Origin: CAVUAF01 sp963739375
GTDB taxonomy: Bacteria > Acidobacteriota > Terriglobia > Terriglobales > Acidobacteriaceae
Assembly (NCBI GenBank): GCA_963739375.1
Contig: CAVUAF010000015.1
Coordinates: forward strand, 62,001 to 126,000
Reading direction: 5' to 3'
DNA length: 64,000 nucleotides
Positions 1 to 8,167 of this stretch are shown in pieces; positions within the stretch are counted from its first letter, which is position 1; the number at the start of each line of letters is the position of its first letter. The translations under genes and the position numbers were made by a program. Below the pieces are notes generated by a model that saw only the letters and a list, made by a program, of their open reading frames with translations, ran no database searches and was not told where the DNA came from.

Positions 1-135
1 CGGGTCGGGCACGACGTAATCCCAACCGCCTTCCCCGCCCAACGTATAGGTATGGGTGACATGGTAAGACGCAGTGGATTGCCCAAGGAGCACCACGGCA
101 GTGGCCAGGATGACAACGATAAGGATATTGCGCAT
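1..135 (-). CDS. N-terminus of a secreted YncE-like beta-propeller protein (partial)
   Basis: Reading the minus strand from the ATG at 135 gives 45 residues with no stop before the window edge. The first 22 or so form a classic signal peptide (MRNILIVVILATAVVLLG then QSTAS). They are followed by YTLGGEGGWDYVVPDP, which matches the opening blade of acidobacterial YncE/40-residue beta-propeller proteins. A purine-rich GAGGAAAG sits 5 bases before the ATG. The rest lies outside the window, so the length and exact role cannot be judged. Such propellers are exported and often of unknown function. Confidence 0.7.
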   Translation of the reverse strand, partial: MRNILIVVILATAVVLLGQSTASYHVTHTYTLGGEGGWDYVVPDP

Positions 136-518
136 ATTCTTTCCTCGAGCGAACACCCTTCAGTGAATGCGGCTCCAATATCCCTAAAACTAGTCAGCAG
201 CCACCCTTGTGATGTTTTCTGCGCCAGCAAGAATGCATGCGCTGGAATTGCGAGGTCAAACCCTTGCTCCCCTGCGGCGTGACGTATGTAAGTTTCGACT
301 TGGTCAGGCCCACCCACGCTCGGCCTTCGCCATTGAGTGCACATGCGGCGAATTATATCCCCGCGTAGCTTACGCCCCATGTTGGCGGGGCTGTGGCCTG
401 TAACTTACGTGAAGGGGATTCATCGCCAATTACGGCAGGTCCGTATCACACGGCGCCGAGATTGTTGAAGATGGGCAAGATGATCAGCCACGCCGATTCG
501 GGCCTGCGCGGCTCGCGG
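136..518. other. intergenic region, no gene seen
   Basis: This stretch lies between the 3' end of the malectin-domain gene and the start of the YncE-like gene, both on the minus strand. It should hold the promoter of the latter. The short open frames across it start without ribosome sites and resemble no protein I know. I see no tRNA, no clear terminator and no repeat shared with other parts of the window. Confidence 0.4.
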
Positions 519-2111
519 CTATTCGGGTATCACCTCGATGGCGTTCACTGAGGGATAGTTCACGACGGGGGTGAAGTAGATTTCGATTTTGCCTTGCGCG
601 GTCGGTTGAATGTGCGGGAAGGACCGCACCAGCGGCTCGGAGCCCGCCGCGGCGAGAATGTCGAAATCCTTCAACAGTACCGATCCATTACACGAGACAT
701 CGAAGATCCGGCTGCCAACGCCGTGGACATTGCCGTTCTGAGGGCCGAACCAGTGCTCACGAAAGTGCAGTTTCAGTGTGTAGGTGTGTCCCAGCGCAAC
801 CGGGACGACGTAATGGAAGTGCCCGATCCGTTGCCACTCGTAAATGCCAGCGTCCGCAACGCTCGACAGATCGCCTCCGAAACGGGTTAAGCGGCCGCCA
901 AAAGAGTACCGATCCGGCAACCAGAGATTGCCACTGGCATCGTGATAGCTGGGGTGTCCGGCAATGATACGGATCGGCAGCACGCTCCCCGCCGTGCTAG
1001 GCACAATCTCCACCGCATTCAAGAACGAGTCGGGAGTGGTGAAGTCCAGATGAATTGCGCCATCGCTCTCCGGTTGTATGTCCGTGAATACCTTGGTCGT
1101 GGCGGTGTCATTGCCAGCCGCATCATCCACCACGTCGAGCGTCGCAGTCGGTCCGCCGTTGAAAGAGAACGCCACATTACGAGTGTTCTCGGCCAGTCCT
1201 TCTGTTTCGGCAAATAGGAGGTGCACCTCATAAGTCCCTGGAGTCACAGGAAATCGACACTGAAAGATGCCCCGACGGCCAGCCGAGAATAGCGCCGGAT
1301 CGCCGGTGCCCTGGAAGGCATGTCCCGAGACGAGAAACGAGGTGCCACCGGCGCAGAAGGTGTCGGTCTGCCATGAGAAGCCCGCGTGATCCGTGTATTG
1401 CGCGCGATTCTCACCAACCAGGACACGCACACTGTTACCGACGGCGGTAGCGGGAGTGGCGGCCTGCCCGTTGTCATAAGCGGCGGCGTGCCTGGTTTTT
1501 TGGTTCCATCGCCGCCCGGCGACGATGAACACCAAGCCGGCAATGACCACGACGACGGCTACGACGGCGGCTATCGTGACCACTCTAGCGCGATGCGCGG
1601 GCGGCACGTGGAATTGCTCAGCGCGCGCAGCCGGCGGCGCATGACCCGTCTTTAGAGCTTGTCCATCTGTCTCCTCGGAGGATCCGTTCCGCGAAACCGA
1701 AATCGCCGAACCTGCGAGACTCAGAGAACCAAGCGCGCCTTCGGACCTGCCACTGTCCGTCTCCGCATCGTTGCGGTGAATGAACTTGGGTACGTAGTGG
1801 CCCGGCGGAAGGCAAATGTGGATGGGATGCGGTGCGCCGATCGTGCCGTAGTAATCTTCCAGCCGCTTTCGGAGCGCATGCGCCGTGACGCGGACGATGG
1901 TGTCGGTCTGGGGGTCGAAGTCCGGGGGTCGGCCTAATGCCTCGACCGCAATGCTGTATTCCTTGATGCCGTCCGCGGCGCCGGCAAAATACATGTTGCA
2001 AACAAATGTGAGAAACCGGGCAGGATTGTTCGTTCGTCCGAACATCTCGGACGCGAGGAGAGCGTCCAGCTCGGCGCGCTCTGATTCCAGACTGGTGACG
2101 GGCGACGGCAA
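519..2111 (-). CDS. membrane-anchored signalling protein with two malectin-type domains
   Basis: The protein has 530 residues. Residues 1-110 are the cytoplasmic domain often seen at the front of acidobacterial adenylate-cyclase/TPR signalling proteins (EYSIAVEALGR, DFDPQTDTIVRVTAHALRKRLEDYY, LPPGHYVPKF in pieces). A Ser-rich linker follows, then one membrane helix at about 177-199. Outside the cell are two malectin-type carbohydrate-binding domains (about 227-372 and 378-530), each ending in a hydrophobic AVEIVP/AIEVIP strand. The start is TTG, chosen because AGGGA lies 6 bases upstream and no ATG is in frame. It is divergent from the TonB receptor, so a glycan-sensing role for the neighbouring cluster is a reasonable inference, not shown. 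Confidence 0.75.
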   Translation of the reverse strand: MPSPVTSLESERAELDALLASEMFGRTNNPARFLTFVCNMYFAGAADGIKEYSIAVEALGRPPDFDPQTDTIVRVTAHALRKRLEDYYGTIGAPHPIHICLPPGHYVPKFIHRNDAETDSGRSEGALGSLSLAGSAISVSRNGSSEETDGQALKTGHAPPAARAEQFHVPPAHRARVVTIAAVVAVVVVIAGLVFIVAGRRWNQKTRHAAAYDNGQAATPATAVGNSVRVLVGENRAQYTDHAGFSWQTDTFCAGGTSFLVSGHAFQGTGDPALFSAGRRGIFQCRFPVTPGTYEVHLLFAETEGLAENTRNVAFSFNGGPTATLDVVDDAAGNDTATTKVFTDIQPESDGAIHLDFTTPDSFLNAVEIVPSTAGSVLPIRIIAGHPSYHDASGNLWLPDRYSFGGRLTRFGGDLSSVADAGIYEWQRIGHFHYVVPVALGHTYTLKLHFREHWFGPQNGNVHGVGSRIFDVSCNGSVLLKDFDILAAAGSEPLVRSFPHIQPTAQGKIEIYFTPVVNYPSVNAIEVIPE

Positions 2112-2286
2112 AGTCCATCCCTGAAAGGGCGTTTCATCGTCAGTGCGTTCGCCTCTGGCGAGTATACCTCATTCGGGCAAACGACTCCGTGATCGGAAAC
2201 CCCTGTTTTTCTTGTACTTGGGAGACATCTCGGTGGCCTGCGATCACCCCTGCGGTGGGCAGTTTTTCATAAAGGTGCCTGCTGTG

Positions 2287-2320
2287 TTCACGGTTAATTC
2301 ACGGTTTATTGACTTCACCG
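2287..2320 (+). promoter_or_regulatory. tandem direct repeats, possible regulator site
   Basis: TTCACGGTT occurs at 2287-2295 and again at 2298-2306, exactly 11 bp apart, and a related TTCACCG is at 2314-2320. Copies one helical turn apart place binding faces on the same side of the DNA, as in many activator sites. They lie about 180-210 bp before the TonB receptor start. The function is inferred only from layout. Confidence 0.35.
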
Positions 2321-2328
2321 ATCGTCAG

Positions 2329-2353
2329 GGGCGCTGCATAAATGGCAGCGCCC
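2329..2353 (+). promoter_or_regulatory. perfect 9-bp hairpin upstream of TonB receptor
   Basis: GGGCGCTGC at 2329-2337 and GCAGCGCCC at 2345-2353 pair perfectly around the loop ATAAATG. The hairpin follows the tandem TTCACGGTT repeats and lies 146 bp before the receptor start. It could be an operator or an mRNA leader structure; no T-run follows, so it is not a standard terminator. Confidence 0.4.
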
Positions 2354-2498
2354 ACTCGGGCAAAGGACAGATGGCAATGAGCCACACTGTCTGCGAGTCG
2401 TTACAAGACGCAGGAATTGTCAGACACGCCAGTTATCGAGCGGCCGTTCATTCAACCGCCAACCGTGAATAGCCTCACAACACCAAGGAGATACGACA

Positions 2499-5400
2499 AT
2501 GCTTCTGGAGCAGGCCAAAAACGCCCCGGCCCGCTGTCCCGGGTGGATGCACTTCTTCCCATTCAAATCAATACTGCTGGCAGCCCTCGTGCTGGCGACG
2601 GTTGCGGAATTTGCCGTCGCGCAGAATATCTTCGGTCGGATCTCCGGAACTGTGACGGACCCATCGGGTGCGGTCGTCCCGAATGTCAAGGTCCGCATTG
2701 TCAACGAAGAGACCAAGCTGACGCGCGATGTCACCACCGATCCGAATGGATTCTACGTCGCCACCGATCTGCCGGTGGGCAGTTATAGCGTCGCCACGGA
2801 GCTGCCAGGTTTCAAGAGCATCAAGAAATCAGGAAACGAGCTGGTGGCCGGCGGCCGTCTGACCGTGGATATCCGTCTGGCATTGGGTGCAGCCACCGAG
2901 ACCATTGATGTGACCGCGCAGGGCGAAGCTGTCAACACCACTTCCGGCGAAATCTCGCGAACCGTCGATTTGCACCAGGTGCAGGCACTGGCGCTCAATG
3001 AGCGCAACTACGGCCAGTTGGTGTCGCTGATTCCCGGCGCGGCGTTGACGACATTCGACCAGACGACGCTGACCACCGGAATGTCCACAACCGCCACCAG
3101 CGTCAACGGCCTGCGCGCCGACGGCAATCTGTTTACCGTCGATGGCGGGTACAATCTGGACGGAGGTTCGAACGCGACACAACTCACGAACGTCGGCATC
3201 GATTTCATTCGCGAGGTCGCCGTGGCGGCCTCGAACTATTCGGCGGAATACGGCCGCAACGACGGAGCCTCCGTCAACGTCGTGACCCGGAGCGGTGGGA
3301 CCAGCTTCCACGGGGGTCTATTCGAATACGTCCGTAACGATATTTTCGACGCAGCCAATCCGGCTTCCAAGCTCAATGCAGCTCCTGGTGCGCTGCTCCG
3401 CTCGATCAAACCTGCCCTTCGTTTCAACGATTTCGGCTGGAACTTCGGGGGCCCCATTAAGCGAGGCAGGCTCTTCTTCTTTGCCGGACAGGAGTGGAAG
3501 AAGATCCGGCAATCGGCGAACGCGCAGAACATGACGCTTCCCACCGCCGCGGAACTGACAGGCAACTTCAGCGACGTCGTGGGTCTCGCGTTGATTAGGC
3601 CGGCGAACGCTCCCGCCGGGTGCAGCATCACCGCCAACGTCATGAGTTCCCAGTGCATCACGCCCGACGGCCAAGCCATCGCCAACGTTTACAAACTCAT
3701 GGAGGCGCAGGCCAGTTCCTTCAGCAACACGCCCACCGCGAATAACACTACATTTCAACCCAACAATCCTCAGAACTGGCGCGAGGACATCCTGCGCGTT
3801 GATTTCCAAGCCTCCAGTCGGCACAACCTCTACTTTCGGTACATCCACGACAGTCTCAATCTGATTGACGCCTTCGGAACGTTCACGCCCGGCGGTCTTC
3901 CGACGACACCGACCAACCGGATCCGCCCGGGCTACAGCAATCAGGGCGGGGACGTGTGGACAATCAACCCGCATCTTGTCAACGAAGCGAAGTTTAACGT
4001 TTCCTGGAACAAGCAGCGCATCCCGCCGTCGGGCAACACCTGGCAGAGGTCCACCTACGGCTTCCAGTTCATGCCGCCGTTCGGGCTGGTTGGGAGTTAT
4101 CCCAACGGCATACCGCACGTCACGTTTACCGGCATCGGCGGAAGCTTCCCGACGGCCGCACCAGCGCAGTTTACGGGTCCGTACTTCTCACTCCTGGCAC
4201 CGACCGTGGACATTACTCCCTCCGACAACCTCACCTGGCAAAAGGGTAGTCACACGTTGAAGTTCGGCGCCATGTATGCGCGCAACCGCAAAGATCAAAA
4301 CTCCCGTCCGGACTCCTATAACGGCGCGATCACCTTCAGCACGAACGGTAATCCGAACACGACGGGCGATCCGTTCGCCGACGCGCTCATGGGGAACTTC
4401 CAGAGTTTCAGGCAACAATCGGCGGATCCGGTCGGCCACTTCCGCTACAACGATTTCGAGGCTTATGTGAATGACAGCTGGAAGGTCAGCCGCAAGCTGA
4501 GCCTTGAACTCGGGCTTCGCTATGTCCGCACCGGGCCGACCTACACCCAGGGCAACAACATGGTCAACTTCGACCCGGCCCTGTACAGCACAGCGCAGGC
4601 GCCTACATCGATCGGTTCGAATAACGTTCCCGTTGGAGGTCTGCTCGACCTGGGGTTTGTGATCAACGGACTGGTGCGGCCGGGGAACGTGCCCTCCGAT
4701 CAGAATGTCCGCGTACCGGGCGCCAACAGCGCGTTCGTCACCGCGGTCCCGGCGACGGCGCCGCGGGGCCTCTATAAACCGGAAAACGTGTTCGCGCCGC
4801 GCATCGGCTTTTCGTACGCGCCTTTCAGCGATAAAACGGCGATTCGGGGCGGCTTTGGCATTTTCTACGACAAGCCGGAAGGCAACATCATCTTCGGTCA
4901 GCCCGGTGTGGTTCCGTTCCTGCAGGCGGCGACTTATCAGAATGCCAACTTGGCGAATCCATCCGCCGGCGTGGGAGTCGTACCGACCATCTACGGGTTC
5001 AGCGCCGTAGATCCAAATTTCGTGGTCGCTCGCTCCATGCAGTACAGCCTGAGCGTGCAGCAGCAGCTGCCGTATGGAATCCTTCTCGACACCGCCTATG
5101 TGGGAAATTTGCAACGGCACCTGGTCCGCCAACCCAACATCAATGTGCCAAGTTTCTCCACGGCCTTGGCCAATGTCGGGAAAACAACCAATCAGGTGCG
5201 CCCCTTCTTCGGCTACACCGACATCACCCAGTTTCGCAGCGATGGCAATGCAAATTACAACGCGCTCCAGATCTACGCAACCAAACGCAAGGGCAACGTG
5301 ACCGCGGCTGTGAGTTACACGTGGTCGAAGGCTCTTGGCCAGACGAGCGGTATCAACGACAATTCTGAACCCGAGTGTCCGTTCACGTGTCAGCTTCCCA

Positions 5401-5999
5401 GCGGGCAAACCATCAGTTGGCGCCAGTTCTATTACGGACCTCTGGGGTTCGATCGTCGGAACATTTTCGTCGCCAGCTACACCTACGACTTCCCCTTCTT
5501 CCGCAACCAGGAAGGCTTGGCCGGCGCCGTTCTCGGTGGGTGGGAGATCAGCGGCATTACCCGCGCACAATCCGGTTCGCCGCTGACCGTGAACGGCACG
5601 CAGACCATCGGGCCGGCGGGGTCGGGGGTCACGGCTTTCGGGCGGCGCGCCAATATCGTGTCCGGCGTGCCAATCCAATCCGGATATACCTGCCCAACGG
5701 GAAAGATATGCTGGTTCAACCCTGCCGCGTTCGTCCAGGAGTCCACCACGGGAGTCGGCAACGCTCCGGCCGGCGGCATGACCGGCCCGGGATACTACGG
5801 GTGGGATCTGTCACTGCGCAAGAATTTCAAGTTGCCCCATGAGGGCACGAGCCTGATGCTGCAGATGGACGCGTTTAACGTGTTCAATCACACCAACTGG
5901 GGCAATCCTGGGACGACGGTCACCGGTGGTGGTTTTGGGCAAATCAGTGGCTCCAACCCGCCTCGCAACGTACAGTTCGGCGCAAAATTTGTCTTCTGA
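2499..5999 (+). CDS. TonB-dependent outer-membrane receptor, Oar-like
   Basis: The protein has 1166 residues. After a hydrophobic export signal ending near AEFAVAQ (about 41), residues 48-130 form a carboxypeptidase regulatory-like beta-sandwich (GRISGTVTDPSGAVVPNVKV). A plug domain follows (about 140-260, with VNGLRADGNLFTVDGG) and then a long beta-barrel ending in the terminal aromatic motif GAKFVF. This architecture is typical of acidobacterial receptors thought to import oligosaccharides. AAGGAG lies 7 bases before the ATG. No SusD-like partner follows; instead the gene leads a row of exported glycosidases, which supports a role in glycan uptake. The ligand is unknown. Confidence 0.93.
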   Translation: MLLEQAKNAPARCPGWMHFFPFKSILLAALVLATVAEFAVAQNIFGRISGTVTDPSGAVVPNVKVRIVNEETKLTRDVTTDPNGFYVATDLPVGSYSVATELPGFKSIKKSGNELVAGGRLTVDIRLALGAATETIDVTAQGEAVNTTSGEISRTVDLHQVQALALNERNYGQLVSLIPGAALTTFDQTTLTTGMSTTATSVNGLRADGNLFTVDGGYNLDGGSNATQLTNVGIDFIREVAVAASNYSAEYGRNDGASVNVVTRSGGTSFHGGLFEYVRNDIFDAANPASKLNAAPGALLRSIKPALRFNDFGWNFGGPIKRGRLFFFAGQEWKKIRQSANAQNMTLPTAAELTGNFSDVVGLALIRPANAPAGCSITANVMSSQCITPDGQAIANVYKLMEAQASSFSNTPTANNTTFQPNNPQNWREDILRVDFQASSRHNLYFRYIHDSLNLIDAFGTFTPGGLPTTPTNRIRPGYSNQGGDVWTINPHLVNEAKFNVSWNKQRIPPSGNTWQRSTYGFQFMPPFGLVGSYPNGIPHVTFTGIGGSFPTAAPAQFTGPYFSLLAPTVDITPSDNLTWQKGSHTLKFGAMYARNRKDQNSRPDSYNGAITFSTNGNPNTTGDPFADALMGNFQSFRQQSADPVGHFRYNDFEAYVNDSWKVSRKLSLELGLRYVRTGPTYTQGNNMVNFDPALYSTAQAPTSIGSNNVPVGGLLDLGFVINGLVRPGNVPSDQNVRVPGANSAFVTAVPATAPRGLYKPENVFAPRIGFSYAPFSDKTAIRGGFGIFYDKPEGNIIFGQPGVVPFLQAATYQNANLANPSAGVGVVPTIYGFSAVDPNFVVARSMQYSLSVQQQLPYGILLDTAYVGNLQRHLVRQPNINVPSFSTALANVGKTTNQVRPFFGYTDITQFRSDGNANYNALQIYATKRKGNVTAAVSYTWSKALGQTSGINDNSEPECPFTCQLPSGQTISWRQFYYGPLGFDRRNIFVASYTYDFPFFRNQEGLAGAVLGGWEISGITRAQSGSPLTVNGTQTIGPAGSGVTAFGRRANIVSGVPIQSGYTCPTGKICWFNPAAFVQESTTGVGNAPAGGMTGPGYYGWDLSLRKNFKLPHEGTSLMLQMDAFNVFNHTNWGNPGTTVTGGGFGQISGSNPPRNVQFGAKFVF

Positions 6000-6015
6000 T
6001 CCCGCGGGCTTGATC

Positions 6016-6051
6016 CGGTCCACATCCAGGAGCAATCTCGGATGTGGACCG
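6016..6051 (+). terminator. strong 12-bp hairpin after TonB receptor gene
   Basis: CGGTCCACATCC (6016-6027) pairs perfectly with GGATGTGGACCG (6040-6051) around a 12-base loop, 17 bases after the receptor stop codon. There is no T-run, so it may slow or end transcription only in part, or protect the receptor mRNA 3' end within a longer message. Confidence 0.5.
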
Positions 6052-6169
6052 CGAGCTGAGTCATCCGGCTTCGAGCTGTCTCTTTCGCTCATGCGCGGCC
6101 CCACTCTCCACGGCTGGATGGGCGCAACAACAACCCGGTGCACGTCTGCAGGACCCTGAGGGACTCGTC

Positions 6170-8050
6170 ATGTTCGGAGCACGTGGATGGTGGTGCTTGT
6201 CGAAACTGCGCTCCGTGTTTCCCCGTGAGCGCTCACTCCAGGCATTCTGGATCTGCGTTGTTTTCCTCGGTAGCGCTGGAACCGCGCAAGTTGCGCCTCT
6301 CATGGCAAACATCAGCGGGCGCCACACCACCAGCCTAAACGGCCGGTGGCAGACGATCGTCGATCCCTACAACGTGGGATCGCTCGATTACCGCGCGCAA
6401 CCGTTGCACAGCCATAACGCGTTCTATAAGGACTACAAGCCGCAGTCGAAATCTGAGCTCGTCGAATACGATTTCGACCACTCCGATCAGCTAAACGTTC
6501 CCGGCGATTGGAACACCCAACGCGACTCGCTCCTCTTCTACGAAGGCAGCGTCTGGTACAAGCGGTCCTTCGACTACACGGTCGGAGCCGGCAACCGGTT
6601 GTTCCTGCATTTCGCCGCTGCCAACTACCTGGCCGAAGTCTACTTGAATGGCGAACCACTTGGTGAGCATGAGGGCGGATTCACTCCCTTCGACTTCGAG
6701 ATCACCGATCGGCTGAGGGCGAGCGGTAATTCTCTCATCGTGCGAGTCGACAACACTCGCCGGCCCGAGCAGGTTCCTACGGTCAACACCGACTGGTGGA
6801 ATTACGGAGGCATCACGCGACCCGTCACCCTGGCCGAAGTCCCCCCGACATTCATCCAGGATTACTTCCTCCAGCTCGAAAAGGGCTCGCAACAGGCGAT
6901 CGCTGGCTGGGTGCAGCTGGACGGGCCGCAACTTCAGCAGAAAGTTACGATAGAGATTCCAGAAGTGGGGCTGGCGAAGACTTTCCAGACCGACTCCAAG
7001 GGCCGAACAGAATTCTCGTTCCCAGCCAGGCTGGCCCTTTGGTCTTCCGAGCACCCCAAACTCTATGAAGTCAAGATCGCCGCCCAGACCGACCAACTCA
7101 CCGAGCGCATCGGATTCAGATCGATAGAAGCGCGCGGCACGAATCTATTGTTAAACGGGCAACCGGTCTTTCTGCGCGGCATCAGTTTGCACGAAGAAGC
7201 GCCCGGCCGCGGCGGTCGGGCGTGGAGCGAGCAGGATGCGCGGACGCTACTGGGTTGGGCTAAGGAGCTGGGCTGTAACTTCGTCCGGCTGGCCCATTAC
7301 CCGCACAACGAGGCCATGGTGCAGGTCGCCGATCAGATGGGCATGATGGTCTGGGAAGAAGTGCCCGTCTATTGGACCATCGAGTGGGAAAACCCGAAGA
7401 CGCTGCGCAACGCAGAGAATCAGGCGAACGAGATGATCGCGCGGGATCACAACCGCGCTTCCCTCATCATCTATTCAGTCGCGAACGAGACGCCCGTCAA
7501 TGAGGCCCGGAATCGTTTTCTGCGCAAACTCGTCCAGGACGTGCGGTCCCACGATCCTACCCGCCTGGTCTCTGCCGCCTTGCAGTACAGAGAAGTGGCT
7601 GTGGGGAGCCACGTCAGCATCCGCATCGACGACCCCATCGCTGACGATCTTGATGTGATTGGCGACAACGAGTACATCGGCTGGTACACCCGCACGCCGG
7701 CAGAAGCGGATGCCATCGACTGGTCGTCGTCCTACAACAAGCCGCTGATCATCAGTGAATTCGGCGGCGATGCGTTGTATGGCTACCACGGCGATCCAGA
7801 GACCCGCTGGACCGAGGAGTACCAGGAGAATCTCTACGTGCATCAGATCGCGATGCTGAAAAGGATCCCTTTTCTGCGCGGAATGTCTCCGTGGATTTTG
7901 AAAGACTTCCGCAGTCCACGACGGACACTCCCTCGTTTCGAGGATTACTTCAATCGTAAGGGGCTGATGACGGGGGCGGGTGAAAAGAAGAAAGCATTCT
8001 ATGTGCTTCAGAAATTCTATGGAGAACTGCAGACGACCCAGGCGCCTTGA
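6170..8050 (+). CDS. exported glycoside hydrolase family 2 enzyme (beta-glucuronidase-like)
   Basis: From the ATG at 6170 the protein has 626 residues. GAGGGA lies 7 bases upstream, whereas the longer frame upstream has no ribosome site. A signal region runs to about 50 (AFWICVVFLGSAGTAQ). The GH2 jelly-roll domain (GDWNTQ, EGSVWYKR, FAAANYLAEVYLNG) and Ig-like domain precede a TIM barrel. The acid/base glutamate is in SVANETP (about residue 440) and the nucleophile in IISEFGG (about 530). The family cleaves terminal beta-glucuronides, beta-galactosides or beta-mannosides; the short form with NETP fits beta-glucuronidase best. It sits in the cluster with GH3, GH5 and GH42-like genes. Confidence 0.88.
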   Translation: MFGARGWWCLSKLRSVFPRERSLQAFWICVVFLGSAGTAQVAPLMANISGRHTTSLNGRWQTIVDPYNVGSLDYRAQPLHSHNAFYKDYKPQSKSELVEYDFDHSDQLNVPGDWNTQRDSLLFYEGSVWYKRSFDYTVGAGNRLFLHFAAANYLAEVYLNGEPLGEHEGGFTPFDFEITDRLRASGNSLIVRVDNTRRPEQVPTVNTDWWNYGGITRPVTLAEVPPTFIQDYFLQLEKGSQQAIAGWVQLDGPQLQQKVTIEIPEVGLAKTFQTDSKGRTEFSFPARLALWSSEHPKLYEVKIAAQTDQLTERIGFRSIEARGTNLLLNGQPVFLRGISLHEEAPGRGGRAWSEQDARTLLGWAKELGCNFVRLAHYPHNEAMVQVADQMGMMVWEEVPVYWTIEWENPKTLRNAENQANEMIARDHNRASLIIYSVANETPVNEARNRFLRKLVQDVRSHDPTRLVSAALQYREVAVGSHVSIRIDDPIADDLDVIGDNEYIGWYTRTPAEADAIDWSSSYNKPLIISEFGGDALYGYHGDPETRWTEEYQENLYVHQIAMLKRIPFLRGMSPWILKDFRSPRRTLPRFEDYFNRKGLMTGAGEKKKAFYVLQKFYGELQTTQAP

Positions 8051-8167
8051 CTGGGGCACGGTTTGAAGGCTGCCGACTGAGCGGCAACGCTACTCTTGCC
8101 GCGGCAGCTACCGCAATGCACGTGAGGGTGACGTGGCCCTGATCCCCATGCGAATGTGAGACCGCAA

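Larger units (their letters stand above)
2112..2498. other. divergent promoter region between malectin protein and TonB receptor
   Basis: This 387-base gap separates two divergently read genes and should hold both promoters. It contains the tandem TTCACGGTT repeats and the 9-bp-stem hairpin listed separately, plus the AAGGAG ribosome site of the TonB gene at its right end. I found no convincing sigma-70 pair with correct spacing and no coding sequence. Confidence 0.45.

Noticed and set aside
52..403. Two short plus-strand open frames at the left edge
   Set aside because: They run against the YncE-like start and an intergenic stretch, have no ribosome site and no recognisable product.
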